A DNA stretch of 64,000 nt from contig JAQBXR010000013.1 in NCBI GenBank assembly GCA_027623295.1, positions 1 through 64,000 of the forward strand. Reading direction: 5' to 3'. This stretch comes from Planctomycetota bacterium. GTDB taxonomy: Bacteria > Planctomycetota > UBA1135. Within the stretch, counting starts at the first letter, position 1. Every line of letters starts with the position of its first letter. This document shows positions 18,698 through 27,531 of the stretch, in pieces. The notes under the pieces are model-generated. The model saw only the letters and a program-made list of their open reading frames with translations, searched no databases and had not been told where the DNA came from. The position numbers and the translations under genes are program-made.

Positions 18698-20713
18698 ATG
18701 AAACGCTGGTACCTGATTTTCACTCTTGCGGCTGGATTCATATTCAGTTCCGCAGACCTCTCCGCCCACGGTGGAACCTATAAAGGCCCCGGGGATACCG
18801 TGCCGCCTGGAGGCGGTGGTGCCTCGCCTGCTGCTCCGAGTTCACCAAGCTCCCCCAGCTCGCCGAGTACTCCAAGCTCTCCAAGCTCACCATCCACTCC
18901 GGCAACCCCGGCGACCCCAGCAACCCCAGGTGGCCCTGCCACTCCGGGCGCTTCTCCAACCACCGGTGGCGGTGACGCTTTAGGGGCTGACCTCAGTACT
19001 TGGGTGTTCTGGTGGGAGTTCAACAAAGACCGCTTTCTTAACCTGAAAGCAAAGGTCCACGGTGCTGCAACTGTGACCGATGGTGCAGGCCCCTTAGCTG
19101 GCCTTGGTGCTGGTGCCCAAGTGGCTAACACTTTGGCTCCAACCACTCCTCAAATTCAGAACATCATTGTTCCTGCATTGTTCGACCTTATCGAGAAAGA
19201 GGATGATCGTGACATTGCAACTGCAACGATGATTGCGTTGGCCAAAATTGGCTTCCGCGCGGATGACGCACGCAAGGTGTTCGAGAAGCATCTCGACTCC
19301 CCGGTTCAGGAAGTTTCTGAGACCGCTGCTCTAGCTTACGGCATCATGAAAGATGAAGGCGCAATCCCTGCGCTGGAACTTCTTCTGCGGGACAGCAAAG
19401 AAGGTCAATCCATGACTGGCGGTTTGGAAGTAGATCTCCGCACCCGCACCTTCTCCGCTTACGGCCTGGCACTCATCGCTCGTGAATCTACCAGCGAAGA
19501 AGTCAAGCAAAGTGTTGCAGACACTCTCTACGATATCTTAGTCACTGACGATTCGGCAATCAAAGACATTCGCGTGGCCTGTGTCATTGGTATTGGAGTT
19601 CTAGATCTTACGGAACCAACCGAAATGGTACGTAAGCTTAGTGCGCTGTTGGATGAGCAAAAAATGGACGAATTGGTTCTTGCTCACATTCCAAACGCAA
19701 TGGCAAAGTTGTTGCGTAACTTGCCAGCTGGCGACGCAACCCGCGATGCCACTATCGATCAGTTCATCAAGATTCTCAACAACAAGCCTAAGCGCAAGAC
19801 GATGGTGCGTCAGTCTACGATTCAGGCTGTAGGTATGCTTGCTGTTGCGGGTGACCCTCGCAACGAAGATATCTTTGACATCCTTGTGCATCAGCAGAAG
19901 AAGGGCAAGGATCAGCAGCTCAAGCACTACACTGCCATCTCCATGGCCTACCTCGGCGTTGCCGATAAAGGTAAGACTCGTGACGATGTCACCAAGTTCT
20001 TGGTCGACAACATGGTTAAGTCCAGCACTCCATACGAGCCTTGGTGCGGTCTTGCACTAGGCGTTATGGCCTTCATGCTAAACGAAAACGGTGAAGCCAT
20101 TAGCCCATTGGTCATGGAGGCAACCTTGACCAAATTCAACAAGACTCGCTCTCCTGAACCGAAAGGGGCTTACGCAATCGCTCTCGGCCTGATGAAAAAC
20201 GAAACTGCTAAGACGGATCTTCGGGTAGCTCTTGAAGAGTTCCGTGAGTCTCAGTTCCGTGGCTACACCGCCATTTCCCTTGGCCTTCTCAATGCTCGTG
20301 AATACATGGGTTATGTCGGCGAAGTTGTCGACGAAGCTAAGCGCGATCCAGACCTGCTCAAGCAAGCCAGTATCGGCCTCGGACTAATGAAGGATCGCAA
20401 TGCAGTGACCAAGCTCTTGGCCTACCTCGCTCCAGAGGATGGCACGAAGCCTCGTCTTGCAGTGCTTTCTTCGGTCGCAACTGCCCTGGGTTTCATTGGT
20501 GACAAGAGTTCGGTTCAACCGCTCGTCGATACCATGGGCAATGATCGCCTGACTGAACTTGGTAGGGCTTTCGCCTCGGTTTCTCTTGGAATGGTTGCTG
20601 ACCAGGGCGCCATGCCTTGGAACTCGGTGTTCGGTGAAGACCTGAACTACCGCGCTGCCGTGGCCACCTTGATTGACCAACAAACCGGCACCGGCATCCT
20701 CGACATTCTATAA
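18698..20713 (+). CDS. secreted HEAT-repeat protein with Ser/Pro/Thr-rich linker
   Basis: Signal peptide MKRWYLIFTLAAGFIFSSADLSA, SPSSPSSPSTPSS...ATPATPATPGG low complexity, then repeated helical HEAT-like units; SD-like gaggaa upstream. Confidence 0.85.
   Translation: MKRWYLIFTLAAGFIFSSADLSAHGGTYKGPGDTVPPGGGGASPAAPSSPSSPSSPSTPSSPSSPSTPATPATPATPGGPATPGASPTTGGGDALGADLSTWVFWWEFNKDRFLNLKAKVHGAATVTDGAGPLAGLGAGAQVANTLAPTTPQIQNIIVPALFDLIEKEDDRDIATATMIALAKIGFRADDARKVFEKHLDSPVQEVSETAALAYGIMKDEGAIPALELLLRDSKEGQSMTGGLEVDLRTRTFSAYGLALIARESTSEEVKQSVADTLYDILVTDDSAIKDIRVACVIGIGVLDLTEPTEMVRKLSALLDEQKMDELVLAHIPNAMAKLLRNLPAGDATRDATIDQFIKILNNKPKRKTMVRQSTIQAVGMLAVAGDPRNEDIFDILVHQQKKGKDQQLKHYTAISMAYLGVADKGKTRDDVTKFLVDNMVKSSTPYEPWCGLALGVMAFMLNENGEAISPLVMEATLTKFNKTRSPEPKGAYAIALGLMKNETAKTDLRVALEEFRESQFRGYTAISLGLLNAREYMGYVGEVVDEAKRDPDLLKQASIGLGLMKDRNAVTKLLAYLAPEDGTKPRLAVLSSVATALGFIGDKSSVQPLVDTMGNDRLTELGRAFASVSLGMVADQGAMPWNSVFGEDLNYRAAVATLIDQQTGTGILDIL
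18838..18960 (+). repeat. short-period low-complexity repeat encoding SPS/STP/ATP tripeptides
   Basis: Repeated agc tcn cca / cca gca acc units visible in sequence. Confidence 0.8.
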
Positions 20714-20744
20714 GGCAAAGCCGCGCCCTTCTTTGGGCTACTTT

Positions 20745-20785
20745 CGGAGGAGACGCAAATGCGTCTCCTCCGTTTCCCATTTTTT
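20745..20785 (+). terminator. Rho-independent terminator
   Basis: CGGAGGAGACGC-AAAT-GCGTCTCCTCCG perfect 12-bp stem followed by gtttcccatttttt. Confidence 0.92.
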
Positions 20786-20793
20786 AGCTAGAG

Positions 20794-21540
20794 CTAATTG
20801 CCGTCGTCGAACTGGAATTCGGCAACGAGTTCGCGAAACTCGAGAACAACCATCTGGCCATTTTCATCTTTAGCAACAACTTGGGCAGCGTCATCTTCGA
20901 CACGTTTGATGCGGCATGGGCCACGACGTGGGGAAATGATGGCATCGCCTGGGTTGAGCCAAGGCAAGTCTGCTTCCTGGATCTCTAAGCCGTGGTCAAC
21001 CAGGTCGTCCGGGTGAGGCTCGCCGGCTAATCCGAATAGGTCGCCTGAGTCTTGCTCCCATTGGCGGCCCGATGAAGTTACTACCCGCTCTCCGGGCATG
21101 ACGACATCGACCATCGGTTCAGGCGCGGGTTCAGGCGCGGGAGCGGGAGCGGGTTCAGGCGCGGGAGCGGGAACTACCTCCTGAAGTTTTGGCCTACCCG
21201 CCAACATGCGCATCAAGTCTTCTGCATATTCGCGCAGAACCACGTCCTTAGTGACATCAACCTGTAACTCCAAACGACCCTGGGCTGGTTTTCCTACCTC
21301 GCGCAAATAAGCACTTTCGGGCATGGCCAAGACATCCCACCAGATCTCCTTGAGGAAGCTTAGTCCCAGCTGCCTGGAGTGTTCCCACTGTAAAGCGGCA
21401 ACGTTGCCGCCCGATGCCAGCATTCTCTTCAGCAGAGCATCGAGAGTGCCATTGGGGAGCTCGCGTGTGACTTCCCCACCACCTGGGCGAAAAAGCAACA
21501 ACTGGTCTGGTTTTGCTGTGCGGCGTAGAAAAGCGCTCAT
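20794..21540 (-). CDS. hypothetical protein with Pro-Ala-Glu repeat linker and small C-terminal domain
   Basis: Start MSAFLRRTAKPD overlaps upstream stop (ATGA); PAPAPEPAPAPAPEPAPEP segment; C-term NPGDAIISPRRGPCRIKRVEDDAAQVVAKDENGQMVVLEF. Confidence 0.75.
   Translation of the reverse strand: MSAFLRRTAKPDQLLLFRPGGGEVTRELPNGTLDALLKRMLASGGNVAALQWEHSRQLGLSFLKEIWWDVLAMPESAYLREVGKPAQGRLELQVDVTKDVVLREYAEDLMRMLAGRPKLQEVVPAPAPEPAPAPAPEPAPEPMVDVVMPGERVVTSSGRQWEQDSGDLFGLAGEPHPDDLVDHGLEIQEADLPWLNPGDAIISPRRGPCRIKRVEDDAAQVVAKDENGQMVVLEFRELVAEFQFDDGN
21112..21176 (-). repeat. tandem degenerate GC-rich repeat encoding (A/E)P dipeptides
   Basis: ggttcaggcgcgggttcaggcgcgggagcgggagcgggttcaggcgcgggagcggg. Confidence 0.85.
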
Positions 21541-22052
21541 GGCAATAGGCGCACCGCACCTGTTGCCAACAACAACAAAAGCAAAACCGAGCCCAGCGGA
21601 TACCAACTGGTCGAAGCTGCACGATCATGCACATACTGGCGACGGGTTTCAGCCGTGCCTAAATAGGCCTGCACCGACTTTACGGAACGAGTCTCGGTAT
21701 CCACCCGTCCGGAAAAACGCTTCAGCCAAACATCGGATCGATCGCGACCTGCGGCAAAATTTGTGGGATTCCAGCAATCGGCTTGCATTGCGAAACGCAA
21801 GGCGTCGGGATGCTCCTCGGTAAGGTTGATGATTTCCTTGCGCACTTCGCCTTCTGCACCTGACCGTAAATATACAAAAGCACGTTCCAGGATGACCAAC
21901 TCATCGGCACGACGCGAAGCCGGCAAGGCTTCCCATTCCAAATGCAATTGCAACAATTGCTTTGCATCTACTGGAACCGCCGAAGAATCTTGCGCCAACA
22001 CCACGGAAGGCACAGCAAAAAAGGCGCACAGGAAAAGCAGTAAGCTCTTCAC
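21537..22052 (-). CDS. hypothetical exported protein with C-terminal TM helix
   Basis: GTG start (VKSLLLFLCAFFAVPSVVLAQ) overlapping upstream TAG; C-terminal YPLGSVLLLLLLATGAVRLLP. Confidence 0.7.
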   Translation of the reverse strand: MKSLLLFLCAFFAVPSVVLAQDSSAVPVDAKQLLQLHLEWEALPASRRADELVILERAFVYLRSGAEGEVRKEIINLTEEHPDALRFAMQADCWNPTNFAAGRDRSDVWLKRFSGRVDTETRSVKSVQAYLGTAETRRQYVHDRAASTSWYPLGSVLLLLLLATGAVRLLP

Positions 22053-23608
22053 TAGGGAGCCTCCTGCCACCACTCAATGGTCTGCTGCATAAGTAACGGA
22101 TTGAGGTCATCGGAAAACGGCATTACGCCCAACTTGGCTACGCCACCTTCCCGGGTTTGCCCAGGAAGACAAGCTGAGCCAACCTCTACCGGCACATGAC
22201 TAGGCAGCAAATCCACCAACTTGTGCAAAGATGGGAAAGGGAAGTCGCGACGTGCAAAAACCACCCAGTTCCGGCTACGAGGCACTCGATGCATACGAAT
22301 GTTGTCACCAAAGCTGAGTTCCAAACCTTTGCGAATGCGGTCTACGAAACCAATCTCTGCATCGATACTTGCGGTAGTTCCAAGATTCAACACCAGCAAA
22401 CCACCTGGCCGTAAATGCTCATACACCTCGGCGAAAAACTCCTGCGTGGCAAGGTGCAGAGGAATTTCAAACTGGCGGGCATAAGCATCGAGCAGGACGA
22501 TATCTAAGTCATCTCCTGCCACCTGTAAAAGGCTTCTGGCATCTGCGCCCGCAACCACTTCCACCTGCGCCGCGGCTTCCGCGCTTAAAGGCATCCAAGC
22601 ATTGCCAAGTTCCACTACAGCAGGATCGAGCTCCACCCCCACGGCATCCAATGCTAAGGGTGCCGCGCCAAACATAAGAGGCTGCATGGTGCTGCCCGCG
22701 CCAAATCCAAGAATCCAGGTCTTTAGGAGCGAAACATCGTCCTTAGGTAATTGATAGCGCGCATAAATGGGCGCCAAAGCAAATAGGTCGTAATATCCAC
22801 CTGGCCAAACTTGGCCTGGACGCCAAACCGATTGGAAGGAGTCCAATCCTTCATTCATTTGCAACCAACGCTCGCCATCCTCAAATTCGATCACGCGTAA
22901 GTGCTGATAAGAACTATCTGCGACCGCCTTGACCTCGGCACCCACAGGCAAGTTAGCGCCGGAAGCTGGATCTGGAATCATGAGCAAGGCCAGCGGCAAA
23001 ATAGCTGCCGCGCTAAGTCCCTTGCGTCCCCATAACAAAGCTCCTGCGACCAACAAGGCCACGCAGGTCAGAACCAAGGTCAAACGCACCCCGAGACTAG
23101 GAATTGCGTAGAAAGTAGAGAAAAGCACACCAGCTAAGGACCCAAGAGTGCCCACCGCAGAAATGTCTCCCGCAGCACGGCCAGGCCCGCGTTCTGCAGA
23201 ACGAATCTGCACCAACAAAGGGCTCAACATAGAGAGCATGAAGACTGGCGGCACGAAGAACAGCATGGCCGCGGTGAATGCACCTCTCTGGAATACACCA
23301 GCAGCTTCATCGAGAGTCAGGCCTTCGGGCAACAGGGTTTCGGCAAAGGGCTCCAGCAAGAAGATGCCCGAGCTCAATAACACTCCCCCAACAAACAGAC
23401 AAATAGCTGCCGCCTTCATCGGAGCTGCGCTGCGATTCGCAAGCCGTCCGCCTAACCAGCCGCCAAACGCAATGGACGCAAGCACCAAACCAATCTGTTG
23501 GCTCCACACCAAGGCGGAGGTACCAAACCAGGGTGCAAGCAAATGCACCCCAAGAATCTCAACGGCAAGCACAGCGAATCCTGCCAACCCTGCAGCGAGC
23601 AAAGTCAT
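22052..23608 (-). CDS. membrane-fused spermidine synthase-like protein (polytopic N-terminus plus SAM-dependent methyltransferase-fold C-terminus)
   Basis: N-terminal hydrophobic helices; ILGFGAGSTMQPLM, DAVGVELDPAVVELG, DIVLLDAYARQFEIPLHLATQEFFAEVYEHLRPGGLLVLNL. Confidence 0.85.
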   Translation of the reverse strand: MTLLAAGLAGFAVLAVEILGVHLLAPWFGTSALVWSQQIGLVLASIAFGGWLGGRLANRSAAPMKAAAICLFVGGVLLSSGIFLLEPFAETLLPEGLTLDEAAGVFQRGAFTAAMLFFVPPVFMLSMLSPLLVQIRSAERGPGRAAGDISAVGTLGSLAGVLFSTFYAIPSLGVRLTLVLTCVALLVAGALLWGRKGLSAAAILPLALLMIPDPASGANLPVGAEVKAVADSSYQHLRVIEFEDGERWLQMNEGLDSFQSVWRPGQVWPGGYYDLFALAPIYARYQLPKDDVSLLKTWILGFGAGSTMQPLMFGAAPLALDAVGVELDPAVVELGNAWMPLSAEAAAQVEVVAGADARSLLQVAGDDLDIVLLDAYARQFEIPLHLATQEFFAEVYEHLRPGGLLVLNLGTTASIDAEIGFVDRIRKGLELSFGDNIRMHRVPRSRNWVVFARRDFPFPSLHKLVDLLPSHVPVEVGSACLPGQTREGGVAKLGVMPFSDDLNPLLMQQTIEWWQEAP

Positions 23609-23617
23609 CTTAGCCCT

Positions 23618-24799
23618 CTAGCCGTCGGTAGGTTCTTCAGCCTCAGTTGGCAAATCCAACCGATGTAACTGCGCTGGATAAACCGAGCCATCTAAGAGGC
23701 CCACATAGTTCTCCAGCAGGGTGCCTAAAGAACGCGAGGCCTGGTATGAGTAAGACTCACCATTCCGCAAAATGGTAATGGGCTTGTCCAAGTCGACCAA
23801 GATGTCATTCAACATCAGGCGCACTTGGTAAACGTAAGCACCATCGATGGTGATGGTATTGGTGCCGCGGTCGACAGAAACCTTCAAACGAGTAGACTCG
23901 CCCTCAGGAACGGCTTTCCCGGTATCGTATTTCACGGCTTGCACCCAGTAAAAAACACCTTGCCATGGTTCCACCAACTCCACATCGAAGCTGGTTGGAT
24001 ATTTATTTGCAGCTTCTAAGCCAAGCATCCAGGTTGCTGCAGCTTCCACCGAATCCTGCTTTTCAACCGGAAGCATGGCATGGTTAGCCGCACCTTTGAC
24101 TTCGCCAGTTTCACCTTCGACAAAAGCCACTCCAGAAAAGAAATGTGGAAGCACTGCGGCATAAGCCGCGGCGAAGGATGCTCCTTGATCCCCTTTGCCA
24201 ATCATGAATAAACGACTTCGGTCCAGGCGATAGGCCACGGTGCAGCGACCAATAGGGCCAATGATAAGTTGCCGCCCTTCCTCTTCCATCAGGGCTGACT
24301 TGTCCAAACCGGAGATCATCGGCGCAAAAATAATGAAGGCCTCTTTGGTCTCCTCCGTGAGTCCATCAATCGTGGCCTGAGGATCGGAATCCAAAAGCAA
24401 GATGCCAGGGTAATTCACTTTGTCAGGGTTATAGCCTGCAGGCAGCCAAATCAAGAACGTGCCATAGGCACCCAAGTCTTGTTCGATCACCTTTCCCTTC
24501 TTGACGTCCGGGCCAGACCTATCGAAACTGCGTCCAGTCTGCAGAACAATCTCCCAGTCACGAACCAAAGACAAGGCGGAACGTCCCTTCAGCTTCTTAT
24601 CCATCTTCTGGACGATGTCATCAAGCTTAAGCAGCATTTCGGAAGCCTTAGCATGGTCACTTTCAATTTTGGCGTCGACCCATTCCCCAAACGGCTTACC
24701 GAGCTTCTTGATGTCACCGGAGTTCATTTCCGGTTCAGACTGCGCTGCAAGTGGCAACGCAAATGCCATTACGGCGATAAAGGAGTGGATTCGCTTCAT
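23618..24799 (-). CDS. hypothetical secreted protein (possible alpha/beta-hydrolase-like)
   Basis: 393 aa with signal peptide MKRIHSFIAVMAFALPLAAQS; GTFLIWLPAGYNPDKVNYPGILLLDSDPQ resembles esterase-type sequence. Confidence 0.65.
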   Translation of the reverse strand: MKRIHSFIAVMAFALPLAAQSEPEMNSGDIKKLGKPFGEWVDAKIESDHAKASEMLLKLDDIVQKMDKKLKGRSALSLVRDWEIVLQTGRSFDRSGPDVKKGKVIEQDLGAYGTFLIWLPAGYNPDKVNYPGILLLDSDPQATIDGLTEETKEAFIIFAPMISGLDKSALMEEEGRQLIIGPIGRCTVAYRLDRSRLFMIGKGDQGASFAAAYAAVLPHFFSGVAFVEGETGEVKGAANHAMLPVEKQDSVEAAATWMLGLEAANKYPTSFDVELVEPWQGVFYWVQAVKYDTGKAVPEGESTRLKVSVDRGTNTITIDGAYVYQVRLMLNDILVDLDKPITILRNGESYSYQASRSLGTLLENYVGLLDGSVYPAQLHRLDLPTEAEEPTDG

Positions 24800-24811
24800 G
24801 ATGTGCCTAGC

Positions 24812-25339
24812 TTAAAGGCGCGAGATTCGGGTAGCGAGCACAGCTTGCGCGAGTTCGCGTGTGGTGGAAACGGAAGAAACCTGATTTGGCAGGTCCATGG
24901 AAAGCCAATCGAGATTTCCGCGGAAACGGGAGTCCCCGGAATAGGCCTGAAGCCCCGTTTTAAGTGCTTCTTGGGTCTCAGAGAGACGGCCTTCACCCCA
25001 AAGAGATAAAGCTCGTTCCAGGTCCGAGTTGGCCCTTTCGGTTAACCTTATTTCCGGCAGCGGTAACCCTTGCCGCCGGCAGTAAAGAATGAAATTTGCC
25101 TGTGCAGTATCAGTGCCTTCTGCTGCCATGTAGACCCAGCCTTCGCGGACAAGGTCCGGAGGGCCGTGCTCGACGCGCGTGAGCGACTGAAATAATGCTT
25201 TCCGCCACGGCAACCGTTCCGGGTGGGGTTCGCTGAGGAGCACCCGAACCCGCTCTACGTGGCGCTCAGGAAGGGGGCCTTGAAGCGCAGTGGTTTCCGG
25301 GGCGAAAATGCCCCATAACCACAAAATTAATCCAACCAA
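24812..25339 (-). CDS. hypothetical protein
   Basis: 175-aa ORF with TTG start overlapping purM 3' end; hydrophobic N-terminus. Confidence 0.55.
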   Translation of the reverse strand: MVGLILWLWGIFAPETTALQGPLPERHVERVRVLLSEPHPERLPWRKALFQSLTRVEHGPPDLVREGWVYMAAEGTDTAQANFILYCRRQGLPLPEIRLTERANSDLERALSLWGEGRLSETQEALKTGLQAYSGDSRFRGNLDWLSMDLPNQVSSVSTTRELAQAVLATRISRL

Positions 25340-26373
25340 GCCACGCCCTCAATATCGGCGCAAATTTCACCCATGGCGAAGGCGGTTTGGCCTTGTGCTT
25401 CTAGGGCAGCAAGGAATTCTTGCTCGGCATCTGCATCCACCACCAAAATCATGCCAACGCCCATATTGAAGGCCTTCCAGCTTTCATCACGTTCGACATT
25501 TCCAGCCTTGCAGAGTTGAGTGAACACATTTTGTGCAGGTACTGCCTTGCGTGACACCTTGGCGCCAAGGCCGTTTAGGACCCGCGGCAGGTTGCCTGGT
25601 ACGCCACCACCCGTGATATGCGCCATGGCATGCAAGGCTTTGTTCTTCAGGTACGGCCGCAACGGCTCTAGATAACAGAGGTGCGGATCGAGGAGGACAT
25701 CGGCCGCGCTGCGGGTGTCGCCGGGGAAAGTATCGGTGTACTGAATCCCCATGCGCTCTTCGACAATGCGGCGCGCCAGGGAATATCCGTTGGTATGCAA
25801 GCCCACCGAAGGTAAACCGATTAACTTGTCGCCATGCTTGACCGAACTTCCGTCAATCAAGTAATCGCGATCCACCACACCAACCACGGTGCCGACGAGA
25901 TCGAACTCGCCTTCCGGGTAGACGCCGGGCATTTCCGCGGTCTCGCCGCCGAGCAATGCCACCTTGTGGTCGGTACAGGCATCCGCCACCCCGGTAATCA
26001 CAGACGCCACCATGACAGGGTCCAGCTTGCCCACCCCGACGTAATCGAGGAAGAACAACGGCTCCGCGCCCTGCACCAAGATGTCGTTGATGCAATGCTG
26101 CACCAAACAACGCCCCACGGTGTCAAAACGTTCCATGGCAGATGCAATCCGAATTTTGGTGCCTACACCATCATTCGAGGCCACCAAAACTGGCTTTTCG
26201 GCAAGTCCATCGGCGCGGAATAACCCGCCAAAACTGCCTACATCGGCCAATACACGTTCACCATGGCTACGGCGAATCGCCTTCTTGGATGCATCAAGAG
26301 CAGCCTCCGCCGCGGCGATATCAACGCCTGCGTCACGGTAGCTAAGAGAATTCGAGGAGGTCGGCTCGCTCAT
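25327..26373 (-). CDS. purM: phosphoribosylformylglycinamidine cyclo-ligase
   Basis: VASNDGVGTKIRIA, CINDILVQGAEPLFFLDYVG, LGGETAEMPGVYPEGEFDLVGTVVG, HITGGGVPGNLPRVL. Confidence 0.97.
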   Translation of the reverse strand: MSEPTSSNSLSYRDAGVDIAAAEAALDASKKAIRRSHGERVLADVGSFGGLFRADGLAEKPVLVASNDGVGTKIRIASAMERFDTVGRCLVQHCINDILVQGAEPLFFLDYVGVGKLDPVMVASVITGVADACTDHKVALLGGETAEMPGVYPEGEFDLVGTVVGVVDRDYLIDGSSVKHGDKLIGLPSVGLHTNGYSLARRIVEERMGIQYTDTFPGDTRSAADVLLDPHLCYLEPLRPYLKNKALHAMAHITGGGVPGNLPRVLNGLGAKVSRKAVPAQNVFTQLCKAGNVERDESWKAFNMGVGMILVVDADAEQEFLAALEAQGQTAFAMGEICADIEGVAWLD

Positions 26374-26415
26374 CGCCCACGATTCTACCTGCTCGCGCGT
26401 ATCATTCCTGCAACG

Positions 26416-27531
26416 ATGTCTTCCTCCCGCCGCCTTGTCATTCTTGGAGCCACCGGGACTGTTGGAACACAAGCCCTCAGCATCCTGGAAGAGTCCTCCT
26501 CGCCGCTCGAGGTGGTGGCTTTGTCCTGCCATCAACAGGGTGGGAAACTGGAAAAAATGGGGCCGCCACAGGCGCAGCGTTTCCAGACCAGCCAACCGGA
26601 TCAACACGCTGCCTTGCTCGCCTATTTGGAGCAAGGCGATTACGACGTCTGCCTCCATGGAATTGTCGGGGCCGCTGGGCTCCCCTTCACCGAAGCGGTT
26701 CTCAAGACCGGCCGCACTTTGGCCCTGGCGAACAAGGAATCCCTGGTCATGGCGGGTGATTTACTCATGCCCCTGGCGCGTAAAACTGGGGCTGAAATCG
26801 TGCCCGTCGACTCCGAGCATTCGGCCATTTTCCAATGCATGGTGGGCGCCTCGCAAAAGGATGTACGGCATCTTTGGTTGACCGCATCGGGTGGTGCTCT
26901 GCGCGATTTTCCGATGCAAGACCTAGCCAGGGTTACTCCAGCTCAAGCCTTAGATCATCCGAACTGGGACATGGGACCGCGCATTACGGTGGATTCCGCA
27001 ACCATGATGAACAAGGCTTTTGAAATCATCGAAGCGCGTTTCTTGTTCGATATTGCGGCGCCGGAAATTAAAGTGCTGGTCCATCGCCAATCCGTCATTC
27101 ACTCGATGGTTGAGTTTTTAGATGGCTCCATGCTTGCACAACTCGGTCCGCCCGACATGAGTTTGCCGATTCACTACGCGATTCATTATCCCGAGCGTTT
27201 AACTTCTCCCCTGCAAGGCTTCGATGCGCAAATGTTCTCCAAGCTAACCTTTGAAGAACCCGATGTCGCGCGTTACCCCGCATTAAAACTAGGCTGGATG
27301 GCTGCGGAAATGGGAGGCAACTCCGGGGCAGTCTTAAACGCTGCCGATGAAGTAGCCGTTGCCGCTTTCTTGGCCGGCGAAATTTCATATCAGAAGATTG
27401 CGGAGCTGTGTCAAGCAGCTCTCGAAAACATGGGTGGCGACCCCATTCCTAACTTAACCGCGGTTTACGCTGCCGATCAGCGCGCGCGTGATTTCGTTGC
27501 CGACCTTCTTAGCACGACTACAAGCAGATGA
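26416..27531 (+). CDS. dxr: 1-deoxy-D-xylulose 5-phosphate reductoisomerase
   Basis: ILGATGTVGTQALSIL, LANKESLVMAGDLL, VDSEHSAIFQC, SATMMNKAFEIIEARFLFD. Confidence 0.97.
   Translation: MSSSRRLVILGATGTVGTQALSILEESSSPLEVVALSCHQQGGKLEKMGPPQAQRFQTSQPDQHAALLAYLEQGDYDVCLHGIVGAAGLPFTEAVLKTGRTLALANKESLVMAGDLLMPLARKTGAEIVPVDSEHSAIFQCMVGASQKDVRHLWLTASGGALRDFPMQDLARVTPAQALDHPNWDMGPRITVDSATMMNKAFEIIEARFLFDIAAPEIKVLVHRQSVIHSMVEFLDGSMLAQLGPPDMSLPIHYAIHYPERLTSPLQGFDAQMFSKLTFEEPDVARYPALKLGWMAAEMGGNSGAVLNAADEVAVAAFLAGEISYQKIAELCQAALENMGGDPIPNLTAVYAADQRARDFVADLLSTTTSR

Noticed and set aside
18838-18960. CRISPR-like short repeats
   Set aside because: In-frame tripeptide-coding low complexity with 6-9 nt periods and no spacers; not a CRISPR array.
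21112-21176. Intergenic regulatory repeat
   Set aside because: Lies in frame in a CDS and encodes an (A/E)P linker.
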